64,000 nucleotides of DNA from JAHEEL01 sp963715255 (GTDB taxonomy: Bacteria; Actinomycetota; Acidimicrobiia; Spongiisociales; UBA5794), in the NCBI GenBank assembly GCA_963715255.1, contig CAVQRN010000002.1, forward strand, positions 496,001 through 560,000, given 5' to 3'. The position numbers and the translations under genes are program-made. Below the pieces are notes generated by a model. It worked only from the letters and a program-made list of their open reading frames with translations. It had not been told where the DNA came from and made no database searches. Positions 17,432 through 25,397 of this stretch are shown in pieces. Each line of letters opens with the position of its first letter. Position 1 is the stretch's first letter.

Positions 17432-19516
17432 GTGAAGACGCGAGCAGCAGCCACGCTCACGCTGGGGGCGGCCCTCGCGTTCGGCCTCATGTTCATGCTT
17501 GCCCAAGGCGTTGAAGCAAAACCCCAATCCGAGTTTCTTCCAGCGTTCGAAGCCACGTACCCCGGCGCCGTCGGCAGTCGTATCGACTCGTGCACGGTCT
17601 GCCACAACATTCAGGGATCCGAGTACAAGCTCAATCCCTACGCCAGGCAGTGGAAGGAGGACGAGAACTTCGCCGCGATCAACAACCTCGACGCCGATGG
17701 AGACGGGTACACGAATCTCGAGGAGATCCAGGCTCATACGTTCCCGGGGAACGCGTCCGACAACCCCTCCACCGTCACCACCACGACCACGGTGCCCGGC
17801 GCCACCACAACCACGGCGGCACCCGGTAGCGGTGCCGCCATCTACCAGGCGAACTGTGCCTCGTGCCACGGGGGCAACGGCGGCAATCTGGTACCCACCA
17901 CGCTCGCGCTCTCCCAGATCGTCAATGTGGTGAGCAACGGCCGGGGCACCATGCCCGGCTACTCCGGGTCCCTGAGCAGCGCCGAGATCCAGTCGGTGTC
18001 GGCGTACCTGGTCAACTGGGCCGCCACGCCCACCGTGACCACCACGACTACCCCCGGCGCACCTCCCCCGCCGTCGCCCGACGGGCGGGCGCTGTACGGC
18101 GCGTCGTGTACAGGATGCCACGGCGCGAACGGCGGCGACCTGGCGGGAACGTCTCTGACCCGCAGCCAACTGGTTGGCAGCATCACCAACGGCACGACCA
18201 CCGGTATGCCGTCCTACCGATCCACCTACAGCGCCGCCCAGATCGACGCCATTGCGGGCTACCTTCTCTCACTCGCCTCGTCTCCCGCGACGACCACGAC
18301 GGTCACCGGCTCCCCGCCCCCGCCACCACCCAGCGGCTCCGCCGTCTACTCGAGCCAGTGCGCAGCTTGTCATGGTGCGTCCGGTGGCGACCTGGTAGGA
18401 CGCAGTCTCACTACCGGCCGGATCTCAACGGTGATCAACAACGGCACGACGGGTATGCCCGGCTTCACCACGCGGCTCTCCAAAGCCGAGAGGGATGCGG
18501 TCGCTGCCTACGTCGCCGGCAAGGCAGCCTCCGGCCCGGCGACCACCACGACCACCGTGCCCGGCTCGCCTCCTCCCAGCGGCGCCGCCGTCTTCGCGGA
18601 GTCGTGCGCCGTCTGCCACGGCGGTTCCGGCGGCGACCTCGTCGGGCACTCGCTCAGCGACGCTCAGCTCACTTCGGTGATCTCGCGTGGCACAGGTTCC
18701 ATGCCCGCCTATGCGTCACGACTCAGCACGACCCAGATCGACGCGGTCGTCAACTACCTGTCATCACTCGGGAGCAATCCCGCCACCGCCGCCACCGCCG
18801 CCGGCGGGACCGGTGATATCAACGCCGCGGCTCTCTACGTCGGATTCTGCTCGGCGTGCCACGGTGCTCACGGAGAAGGAGGCCGATTCGGCCCCGTCGC
18901 CGGAACGTCGCTCAGCCGCTCCGAACTGATTGCCCTCACTGCCAACGGCCGGGGATCGATGTCGGGCTACTCGGGGCGCATGACTGCAGACGAGATTGAA
19001 GCCATCGTCGGGTTCGTGCTGGCGCTTGGATCGTCCGAAGACGCAGCGAGCATCGAGTCGGTTGCAGAACCCGGGACCCTGGGCGAACGCCGGTACACGA
19101 GCCTCTGCGCCATATGCCACGGCGCGACCGGCAAAGGCCGGGGCGTGGTGGCGAGCTTCGGTCAGGATCTCGACGCCGCCGAGGTGGCCGCCCTGATTCG
19201 GACCGGGCGTTCCCGGATGCCGGCCTTCCCAGAACTCACCGACGAGAGTCTCGACGCGGTCGTCGCGTACACGCTGCTCCTCGCCAACGGTGACGCCACG
19301 GCGACACCGGCGGCGAGTGATGGCGGCTCTGGGGCGCTCGACGGGACGGCACCCAGCGCGGGCAATCAGAACGCGTCGCTCGTTCACGATGTTCAGGCCG
19401 ATGGCGGTAGCGGTTTCCCGACGAGCGCCGCGGCCGTCGTCGTCCTCGGCATCTTGGGCCTCGCGGGTGGCGTCGGGTACACACGGTTGCGCGCCTCGCG
19501 CTCGTTGGCGGGATAG
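17432..19516 (+). CDS. Membrane-anchored heptahaem cytochrome c with tandem c-type domains
   Basis: 694 residues from GTG 17432 (AAAGGA eight bases upstream). A signal peptide (cleavage near QGVEA) leads to seven CxxCH haem-binding motifs: CTVCH (residues 54-58), CASCH (142-146), CTGCH, CAACH, CAVCH, CSACH and CAICH. Between haems 1 and 2 is an EF-hand-like loop, NLDADGDGYTNLEE. Domains 2-5 are near-repeats (CxxCHGxxGGDLVG..., then TxGMPxY) joined by Thr/Pro-rich linkers such as TTTTTVPG. The C-terminus has one membrane segment (VVVLGILGLAGGVGY) with basic residues after it. Extracytoplasmic electron transfer is the likely role; the partner is unknown. Confidence 0.9.
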   Translation: MKTRAAATLTLGAALAFGLMFMLAQGVEAKPQSEFLPAFEATYPGAVGSRIDSCTVCHNIQGSEYKLNPYARQWKEDENFAAINNLDADGDGYTNLEEIQAHTFPGNASDNPSTVTTTTTVPGATTTTAAPGSGAAIYQANCASCHGGNGGNLVPTTLALSQIVNVVSNGRGTMPGYSGSLSSAEIQSVSAYLVNWAATPTVTTTTTPGAPPPPSPDGRALYGASCTGCHGANGGDLAGTSLTRSQLVGSITNGTTTGMPSYRSTYSAAQIDAIAGYLLSLASSPATTTTVTGSPPPPPPSGSAVYSSQCAACHGASGGDLVGRSLTTGRISTVINNGTTGMPGFTTRLSKAERDAVAAYVAGKAASGPATTTTTVPGSPPPSGAAVFAESCAVCHGGSGGDLVGHSLSDAQLTSVISRGTGSMPAYASRLSTTQIDAVVNYLSSLGSNPATAATAAGGTGDINAAALYVGFCSACHGAHGEGGRFGPVAGTSLSRSELIALTANGRGSMSGYSGRMTADEIEAIVGFVLALGSSEDAASIESVAEPGTLGERRYTSLCAICHGATGKGRGVVASFGQDLDAAEVAALIRTGRSRMPAFPELTDESLDAVVAYTLLLANGDATATPAASDGGSGALDGTAPSAGNQNASLVHDVQADGGSGFPTSAAAVVVLGILGLAGGVGYTRLRASRSLAG

Positions 19517-19560
19517 GCAAGCGCCTGGCCCGGCCGGAATCTTCTGTCGCTTCGACCCCC

Positions 19561-19591
19561 CACGATGAGGCCCACGCGGGGCCTCATCGTG
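19561..19591 (+). terminator. Hairpin terminator after the cytochrome gene
   Basis: Perfect 13-bp stem (19561-19573 with 19579-19591) and a 5-base loop, between the convergent cytochrome and VOC genes. There is no T-run, so it may act in both directions or stabilise ends. Confidence 0.7.
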
Positions 19592-19622
19592 AGATCGGGT
19601 GCGCCCGACCGATCAGCGAAAC

Positions 19623-20000
19623 TCAACCAGAGAGGATGTTGAGGATGTTGCCTTCGCTGTCCTTGAACCACGCAGCCCTTCGCCCATCAGGCAACGCCAC
19701 CACGCCGTCAACCGTCTTGAAGTCGCCGGTGTCGAAATCATCGAACGTGACCCCCCGGCTGCGCAACACACCCATGGCGGCATCGAAGCCCTCGAACGAG
19801 AACGACGCGGCGGTTGCCTGATTGGTCCCAGCAAAGCCTGACAGGTACAGCAAGAAACGCGTGCCTCCCGTCTCGTACCAGGCTCCACCGAAGTCGTCCT
19901 CCTCGACGGGACTCAGCCCCAGTTTCTCTTGGTACCAGGACTTCGCCCGCTCGAGATCGGCGACTGGCAACGTGGCATGGAATACGACCGTGTCGAACAT
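19623..20000 (-). CDS. VOC (glyoxalase/bleomycin-resistance) family protein
   Basis: 125 residues from ATG 20000, with GGGGAGGT upstream. A single VOC module: FHATLPVADLERAKSWYQEKLG begins the first beta-alpha-beta-beta-beta unit, and DPDG-type VVALPDGRRAAWFKDSEGN ends the second. Metal-binding His and Glu positions are plausible but the substrate is not identifiable. It could be a dioxygenase-type or resistance-type member. Confidence 0.85.
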   Translation of the reverse strand: MFDTVVFHATLPVADLERAKSWYQEKLGLSPVEEDDFGGAWYETGGTRFLLYLSGFAGTNQATAASFSFEGFDAAMGVLRSRGVTFDDFDTGDFKTVDGVVALPDGRRAAWFKDSEGNILNILSG

Positions 20001-20183
20001 GTGAACCTCCCCAGGTGTCGCCACCAACCCTATCAACGCCGTCCCCTGCCCGCGACCCCAATCTGAGGCGCACACACTTCACACGCGCCCTGGATGAGAA
20101 GTGCCGCCATCAACAGGGTCGGGGGGTCGGGCCGCATCTCGTCAGCGTCGACACCTTGCGTGTTCGTGGGCCACGGTCTGCGA

Positions 20184-20189
20184 TAACGT
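20184..20189 (+). promoter_or_regulatory. Leaderless -10 box for the secreted peptidase
   Basis: TAACGT six bases before GTG 20196. There is no ribosome binding site. Confidence 0.45.
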
Positions 20190-20195
20190 TGAGTC

Positions 20196-22109
20196 GTGCG
20201 ACGTCTTACTCTCGTCATCGGCTCCCTGGTCCTCGTGTCTGTCGGCTTGTCTTCGACGGCTGCGATGGCGACCGGCGGGGAAGGTGAGGCGTGGCCCGCC
20301 TTCACCGAGTCGAGCTCATGTGGCGCACAGCGCGTGAGTACACCACACGCGGAGCAGACGGGCGGCCTCAGCGTCGACGCGTTCATCCGGGGCCCGTTCG
20401 GCGCTTTCTTCGGACGGTCGGTCTCCCAGACTCTCGAAGATCTCGTTCTCTGGCCCCTTCCAGGCTCCACGGAGACTCTGGCCGTGCACCCCTCGATGGT
20501 TCCTGCACTCGACCGAGCGGGGGCTGTCATCGAGGCCGCTCTCGACGAGGGCCGCACGTACGGCATCAGGAACCGGACAACCTTCTCAGCAACGGCACGG
20601 ACAATTGCAGGGAGCCTTCGGATCTCTCGGCACACCTTCGGCACCGCGATAGACATCAACGCCGATCTCAATCCCAACAGCAACGACAACCAATTGATCA
20701 CCAATCTGCCCGACTGGTGGGTTGACGCATTTCTCGACGCCGGCTTCTGCTGGGGCGGATTGTGGATCGGGTCGAAGGACGCGATGCACTTCGCATGGCA
20801 GGGTCCGGCCTTCAGTGGTACGACATCGCTCCCCCTGCCATACGAACCGCTCACCGATGTGGCCGTCTTCTCGAAACCTCGGGTGTCGATCCCGGTCATT
20901 CCAAAGGCTCGACCCGGCACGATCGCCTCGATCCTCGCCGACGCCGACGGCAACGGCGCGATCGACGTGATCAGACTGACCGATACTGACGACGGTTTTG
21001 TGGTCGACGTGTCGGTCGCGTCTCGACGCCACAACGCATGCTCATTGCGCCGTTCGGTCGTTGACGGGCTCGGCGACCTTCCCAAACGATCCATCGCCCA
21101 GGGGTTCGGTGACTGGGACGGGAGGGGCGGCCAGGACCTGTGGTTCGTTTCCGACGACAACGGCTCGCTGCAACTCACCGTACGGTGGGCGTTCGGCGGC
21201 TACGCAGCCGAGACGGCAGTGAGGACTGCGGTCGCGACCCCGTCTCCCGATGCGTGGATTTCGACGGCCGACTACGACGCGAACGGGACGCTGGACCTGT
21301 TCGTGATCGACGGCGATCAGTTCGATATTTGGGAGATCGACTCCACAACCGGTGCCACGCGCCTCCTCGCCACCTTCGCGAATCCCCACCCCGGCGCGAG
21401 CACGCACTTCCTCGGCGATGTGGATCTCGACAATCAACCGGATCTGTGGTCCATCCACGGAGACAACGTTCGTATCTCGCCGGCGGCATCTGGTTACCGT
21501 CCATCGCCGGTGTCGGCCGGACCGCTCGACCTCCCCGACCGGATCGACGATGCGGTCGCCGCGGACTACGACGGCGACGGCCGCGCCGACCTCATCACGT
21601 TCGACGGTCGCGTGAAGACGGTGTGGCTCGGCAACACTCCGCTCCCCGACGGCCTCGCTGACGAGGTCTGGTTCGAGTACGAGGAGCCGGGTTGTGAGAC
21701 GGGAGAGACCACCTGGGATCGACTGGAGTACCGGTTCACGAGCGACGGCTGGGTCGCGACGGGCTCCTTCGAGTGGCGTAGCCGGCATGACCTTCCGGTG
21801 GCATGTGATCCTTCCGAGGATGACTGCGACGTCGGGGCCGTGACCGGTACGTCGCTCGCCGAGTTCTTCGCCTGGGTCGACGGGCTGGGTGCCGCCCCGG
21901 GTGATGACACACTCGCTGCGGCAATCTCAGTCACCAGAGCGGGGTATGCACTGCCCTGCTCCCTCGACGATCGTGCCTGTTGGGACGAACCCGTTCTCCG
22001 GTCGGACGTGGCCAGCTACTTCGGCCAGTTCCTTGCGAATCGCCGCGGAGACGTACCGGCGCCGCATCGGTGGGTCGTGTCACGAGCCTCTCGTCCCGGT
22101 AGGAGCTAG
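20196..22109 (+). CDS. Secreted M15-type D-Ala-D-Ala carboxypeptidase-like protein with FG-GAP/VCBS-like repeats
   Basis: 637 residues. A signal peptide ends near STAAMA. Residues 60-210 contain ISRHTFGTAIDINADLN (zinc His and Asp) and SKDAMHFAWQGP (zinc His), the M15/VanY signature for cell-wall peptide cleavage. From about 240 to 480 come FG-GAP-like repeats: DADGNGAIDVI, DWDGRGGQDLWF, DYDANGTLDLFVID, DVDLDNQPDLWS and DYDGDGRADLI, each a Ca-binding-type loop. The C-terminal 150 residues are Cys-containing and unassigned. A cell-wall enzyme held by a repeat propeller is the likely picture. Confidence 0.82.
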   Translation: MRRLTLVIGSLVLVSVGLSSTAAMATGGEGEAWPAFTESSSCGAQRVSTPHAEQTGGLSVDAFIRGPFGAFFGRSVSQTLEDLVLWPLPGSTETLAVHPSMVPALDRAGAVIEAALDEGRTYGIRNRTTFSATARTIAGSLRISRHTFGTAIDINADLNPNSNDNQLITNLPDWWVDAFLDAGFCWGGLWIGSKDAMHFAWQGPAFSGTTSLPLPYEPLTDVAVFSKPRVSIPVIPKARPGTIASILADADGNGAIDVIRLTDTDDGFVVDVSVASRRHNACSLRRSVVDGLGDLPKRSIAQGFGDWDGRGGQDLWFVSDDNGSLQLTVRWAFGGYAAETAVRTAVATPSPDAWISTADYDANGTLDLFVIDGDQFDIWEIDSTTGATRLLATFANPHPGASTHFLGDVDLDNQPDLWSIHGDNVRISPAASGYRPSPVSAGPLDLPDRIDDAVAADYDGDGRADLITFDGRVKTVWLGNTPLPDGLADEVWFEYEEPGCETGETTWDRLEYRFTSDGWVATGSFEWRSRHDLPVACDPSEDDCDVGAVTGTSLAEFFAWVDGLGAAPGDDTLAAAISVTRAGYALPCSLDDRACWDEPVLRSDVASYFGQFLANRRGDVPAPHRWVVSRASRPGRS

Positions 22110-22175
22110 TCACGACACGACCATCGAGAACCATTCTGGACGAAGCGGCACGCCTCCATCAGAATGATCTCAGGA

Positions 22176-22400
22176 ATGGAAGGCATGAACACACAGCACG
22201 CCACCGGCTACACCTGTCACATGTGCGGAGGAGTAGCCGTCGTCGAACTCGACGGCGGCTACCTCTGCGCCAGACACGGCATCGAGGCGATGATCACGGT
22301 CGACCTCCGGGCAGAGGAACCGATCGTCACCATCTCGACGGGTCTGAGATCAACAGATGGCGAGCACCGACGACCAGCCGTCCCGGGGTCGGCGCGGTGA
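22176..22400 (+). CDS. Small zinc-knuckle protein, copy 1
   Basis: 74 residues from ATG 22176. It has CHMCGG, then YLCARH about 18 residues later, a CxxC...CxxH zinc-knuckle-like set, followed by the acidic VDLRAEEPIVTIST. A second copy lies at 32633-32815, and the two agree at roughly 95 percent over about 100 bases (22239-22340 against 32696-32797), so duplication is recent. After STG the two diverge: copy 1 has a 17-residue tail not found in copy 2, perhaps a changed frame. Function unknown. Confidence 0.7.
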   Translation: MEGMNTQHATGYTCHMCGGVAVVELDGGYLCARHGIEAMITVDLRAEEPIVTISTGLRSTDGEHRRPAVPGSAR

Positions 22401-22680
22401 GATGCGCGGTCAGACCGGCGACGAGACGCCCCCGGTGCAACAACACGGACGACTCGATCAAATAGCCGTGCGGGAAACACTCGCTGAACATCTGGTGCCC
22501 GTCGAGTGGGTCGCCACACCTCGCACACATCAACGTACGCGTCGACACCAAAGGAGGCTGCGGCGTCCGAGGCACCGGCGGCTGTGGGCGATGACCGTAG
22601 CCGCCGCACTGATGACAAGTACCCATGTGACATCTCTTCGACACCCACCGCCGCATTCTGAAGACCTTGTCGTAGCTCAT
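22327..22680 (-). CDS. Possible small Cys-rich protein, unknown function
   Basis: 117 residues from ATG 22680 (MSYDKVFRMRRW). Two Cys pairs (CHQCGGYG and CARCGD) and a further Cys/His suggest a zinc ribbon. There is no clear ribosome binding site. The 3' end overlaps the opposite-strand zinc-knuckle gene by 74 bases, which weakens the call. Confidence 0.35.
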   Translation of the reverse strand: MSYDKVFRMRRWVSKRCHMGTCHQCGGYGHRPQPPVPRTPQPPLVSTRTLMCARCGDPLDGHQMFSECFPHGYLIESSVLLHRGRLVAGLTAHLTAPTPGRLVVGARHLLISDPSRW

Positions 22681-22863
22681 AGAGGTGAGTGATCCCACCG
22701 CCCATCCCCCACGCACTGGGGGACGTGCGACACTCAATGCCTTCAGGTCATACCGGCGATGAGCGAAGGGGGTTGAGAGGGTTCGTGTGACGTGACAAGA
22801 TGACGCTTGGGGCTGTCCTCGAGGGGAGGACGCCGTTGGTGCGATACATGGGAGGGCGAAAGG

Positions 22864-23142
22864 ATGACCGGGAGTAGCCACTTCACGATGGACGAGGCGC
22901 AGGCATACGGTGAAGCCGCTGGCATCGATTGGGCTACGTCACGATTCGACGTTTCGCAGTTCCTCAAAGGCATGCACGTCGAACTCGAGCACGGTGCCGC
23001 GGACCCCGCCACCGATGTCACGGGGAACGATCCGCTGGTGACCGCCAAGATTGCCCTCGCTCATCTCAACGAATACCCCGACTACTACACCCGACTCGAC
23101 AAGCTCGAGAGTGAGGCCGAGGACTACTGGTCGGAGCGCTAG
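22864..23142 (+). CDS. Small DUF5661-like protein
   Basis: 92 residues from ATG 22864, with GGAGGG eight bases upstream. The sequence FLKGMHVELEHG...VTGNDPLVTAKIALAHLNE followed by PDYYTRLDKLE matches the compact all-helical family annotated DUF5661, as I recall it. No enzymatic motif is seen. It stands alone between the zinc-knuckle region and the convergent exporter gene. The family name is from memory; the gene itself is well supported. Confidence 0.75.
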   Translation: MTGSSHFTMDEAQAYGEAAGIDWATSRFDVSQFLKGMHVELEHGAADPATDVTGNDPLVTAKIALAHLNEYPDYYTRLDKLESEAEDYWSER

Positions 23143-23491
23143 AGGGCTCCAACCAGCGAGTGAGGCAACCGCCCAGATTGCCGGCCGTGTCGGGCCGCCA
23201 TCGCAGTGACCAACGGCACTCACACGGACCTTCCGGAGCGACGACTGGCCTTCTCGACTACGGGAGCCCGCGCGGCGACCGATCGAAACTCGACGCCTTG
23301 ACCCGTGTGAGCGATCGCGAACGTCAACCGCCGGGCGGACGCGGTGCCGAGTACGCGCGCTGGATGGGACCGCCCACCAACTGCTCTGACAGGCGACCGA
23401 AGATGACGTCCTCGATGCAGTCACCCTGGCCAACGGCGGAACCATCCTCTTCGGACGTGATCTCAACGTCGTCTGAGCCGTCGCCCCCGTC
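23143..23491. other. Intergenic region without a supported gene
   Basis: About 350 bases between convergent genes. Near 23400-23478 the plus strand reads as LDAVTLANGGTILFGRDL before a stop, which looks protein-like and could be the tail of a decayed gene, but it has no start. Confidence 0.3.
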
Positions 23492-24736
23492 TCAAACGAC
23501 TCGGGCGGCGGACCGGCCCGCGTTGGCCCACCCGGCGGCAAGTGCAGCCACCACGCTGAACACGAAGAACCCGGCGGCGAACGGCGTTACCGTCGATTGG
23601 ATCGCCGAGTCGACGAACGGCGACAGCAACGCACCACCCACCAGGCTGATGACTCCGATCGTGGAGGCGGCCGTCCCAGCGGCGTAACCGACCTCGTCCA
23701 ACGCTCCGGACGTCAGGAGCGGCGAGAGCGACGTCTGGAGGGAAATCATCAGGGTCGTTGCCAGGAAGAAGAACGCGAACGCTGGGACGCCGTCCGAAGC
23801 AGTCGTGACCAGGAGGTTCACCGCCGCTGCCACAACGAGCATGATGAACACGCCCACCATCGTGCGACGTGCACCGATCAACCGGACCAACCGCGCGGAG
23901 ACAAGCGTGAAGCCCGCCATCACGATTGCGCTGCTGGCAAAGAACAGGAAGAACGTGTCACCGTGGTCGTAGATCTCCCCGTACATGCGCTCCGACGACC
24001 CGAGGTAGGGAAGGAATGCCGCGCTCATGACCATCAGCGCGATCGCGTTGCCAATGGTCTTGCGAGTCATCAGGATCTCACCGACGGTCTTCGCGAGGGT
24101 TCGGAGGTTGATCGGACGGCGGTCGCCCGGCTTCAGCGTCTCGGCAAGCCTCGTCGACCAGAGCGCTACCAGCATGCCGAAGACCGGCCCTACCGCGAAC
24201 GTGTACCGCCATGACCCGAAACGCAGCAGCATCTGACCGAGGATCGGGGCGAGTGTCGGCACGATCAGGAAGACCGTCACGATCACCGCCATGGCCCGTG
24301 CGAGGGCATCGCCGCGGAATCGGTCGCGGAACAGCGCCTGGGAGACGATCCGTGGTCCAGCGGCGCCGAGCCCCCACAAGAAGCGGCCGATCAAGATCCA
24401 AGTCAGCGAGGTCGCGAGCGTGGTGGCGAAGCCCGCCGTCGCGTACAGCAACAGGCCTGCCAGGAACACAGGCTTGCGTCCGAAGCGGTCGGCGAGCGGC
24501 CCGTAGATGAACTGTCCGACACCGAGGCCGGCGAAGAAGACCGTCACCACGAGTGCAACCGACGACGAATCCGACGGCAGGCCGAGGTACTCACGGAGTT
24601 CGCCGAACGCTGGGAGCATCGCGTCGATCGAGATCGCGACGGTCGCCGAGGCGGCCGCCATCAGGGCGAGGAACTCCCGACGGCCCTGCTTCCCCGCGGG
24701 CCGGCTCTCCCGTCCAGCGGCTGAGGGCTCGTTCAT
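23492..24736 (-). CDS. Bcr/CflA-type MFS multidrug exporter
   Basis: 414 residues with about 12 membrane segments, normal for drug/H+ antiporters. GQFIYGPLADRFGRKPVFLAG is the MFS motif A after helix 2, and the Bcr/CflA-like pattern of AISIDAMLPAFGEL at helix 1 and GAAGPRIVSQALFRDRF at helix 4 is visible. It exports small hydrophobic compounds; the substrate is unknown. Transcribed alone from a leaderless promoter. Confidence 0.87.
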   Translation of the reverse strand: MNEPSAAGRESRPAGKQGRREFLALMAAASATVAISIDAMLPAFGELREYLGLPSDSSSVALVVTVFFAGLGVGQFIYGPLADRFGRKPVFLAGLLLYATAGFATTLATSLTWILIGRFLWGLGAAGPRIVSQALFRDRFRGDALARAMAVIVTVFLIVPTLAPILGQMLLRFGSWRYTFAVGPVFGMLVALWSTRLAETLKPGDRRPINLRTLAKTVGEILMTRKTIGNAIALMVMSAAFLPYLGSSERMYGEIYDHGDTFFLFFASSAIVMAGFTLVSARLVRLIGARRTMVGVFIMLVVAAAVNLLVTTASDGVPAFAFFFLATTLMISLQTSLSPLLTSGALDEVGYAAGTAASTIGVISLVGGALLSPFVDSAIQSTVTPFAAGFFVFSVVAALAAGWANAGRSAARVV

Positions 24737-24744
24737 GCGGGGTC

Positions 24745-24750
24745 AGACTA
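24745..24750 (-). promoter_or_regulatory. Leaderless -10 box for the MFS exporter
   Basis: TAGTCT on the minus strand, eight bases before ATG 24736. Confidence 0.45.
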
Positions 24751-25062
24751 CCGGTGGGTCTCGGGAGCGGAATTCCCGAGCACTCGGTCGCATGGTGGCC
24801 GCACCGATGGGTGGTGTGGCCACCGCGTGTGGCTGCTCGATCGGCAGTGCCTTGTCGGGAGTACGGGGTTCGTTGAACTCGATTCGCGAGTGTTCGGTCA
24901 GATCGCGCGGCGCCTCACCGAGCCCGCCGATCTCGGCAACGATCGAATCCACACGCCGAGCCTCGCGGGATTTCGTCACCCGGACTCTCCTGATCACGAA
25001 CATGGACAATCTCTCGCTTCGGTTTGTCCGACGCCAACCATGGCGCGATCGTTCGAGCGTGC

Positions 25063-25068
25063 TACGGT
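25063..25068 (+). promoter_or_regulatory. Leaderless -10 box for the small CCGNHGEPGC protein
   Basis: TACGGT six bases before ATG 25075, with no ribosome binding site. Confidence 0.5.
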
Positions 25069-25074
25069 TCGTTC

Positions 25075-25227
25075 ATGGCACGACCAGGTCTGCGTCCCTC
25101 GTTCAACAACTTCCACAACAGCGATCTGCCCCTGCTCGAGAAGCTCCGTTTGGTTGCGAAGAACAACGCAATCAAACTCAAGAACGGCACATCGTGCTGC
25201 GGGAATCACGGCGAACCCGGCTGTTGA
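25075..25227 (+). CDS. 50-residue conserved small protein ending CCGNHGEPGC
   Basis: Starts MARPGLRPSFNNFHN, continues with a helix-like LPLLEKLRLVAKNNAIKL, and ends in KNGTSCCGNHGEPGC. The C-terminal CCGxHGEPGC with three Cys and one His looks metal-binding or redox-active. I recall similar short proteins in actinobacteria and Chloroflexi, but not a function. The leaderless promoter upstream and the strong hairpin at 25331 downstream define a monocistronic gene. Small basic protein, probably cytoplasmic. Confidence 0.75.
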   Translation: MARPGLRPSFNNFHNSDLPLLEKLRLVAKNNAIKLKNGTSCCGNHGEPGC

Positions 25228-25291
25228 GTGGGCCCTGACGGGTCCGGTCCGGACTCCCACGATCACAGCCACGAGCACTAGGAAATCGACG

Positions 25292-25310
25292 TTCGCTGGC
25301 TTCCAGCGAA
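25292..25310 (+). other. Short hairpin, 8-bp stem and 3-base loop
   Basis: TTCGCTGG at 25292-25299 pairs with CCAGCGAA at 25303-25310, between the small gene and the terminator. May help termination or be incidental. Confidence 0.4.
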
Positions 25311-25330
25311 GAGGATTGACCCGAGACCAA

Positions 25331-25360
25331 AGAACTCCCCGGCAACTACCGGGGAGTTCT
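25331..25360. terminator. Bidirectional hairpin terminator between the small gene and lon
   Basis: Perfect 12-bp stem (25331-25342 with 25349-25360) and a 6-base loop, with AGAA/TTCT at its base, in a convergent intergenic space. Confidence 0.8.
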
Positions 25361-25397
25361 TCTCAATGGTCGGTTGCGTCCGGCGAGGGTCAACCCC

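Noticed and set aside
17750..18600. Apparent tandem repeats in DNA
   Set aside because: They encode the Thr/Pro linkers and the repeated haem domains of the cytochrome, so no separate repeat feature is needed.
24743..25009. 88-codon minus ORF before the MFS gene
   Set aside because: Its stop falls in the likely MFS promoter and it lacks a clear start; composition is ambiguous.
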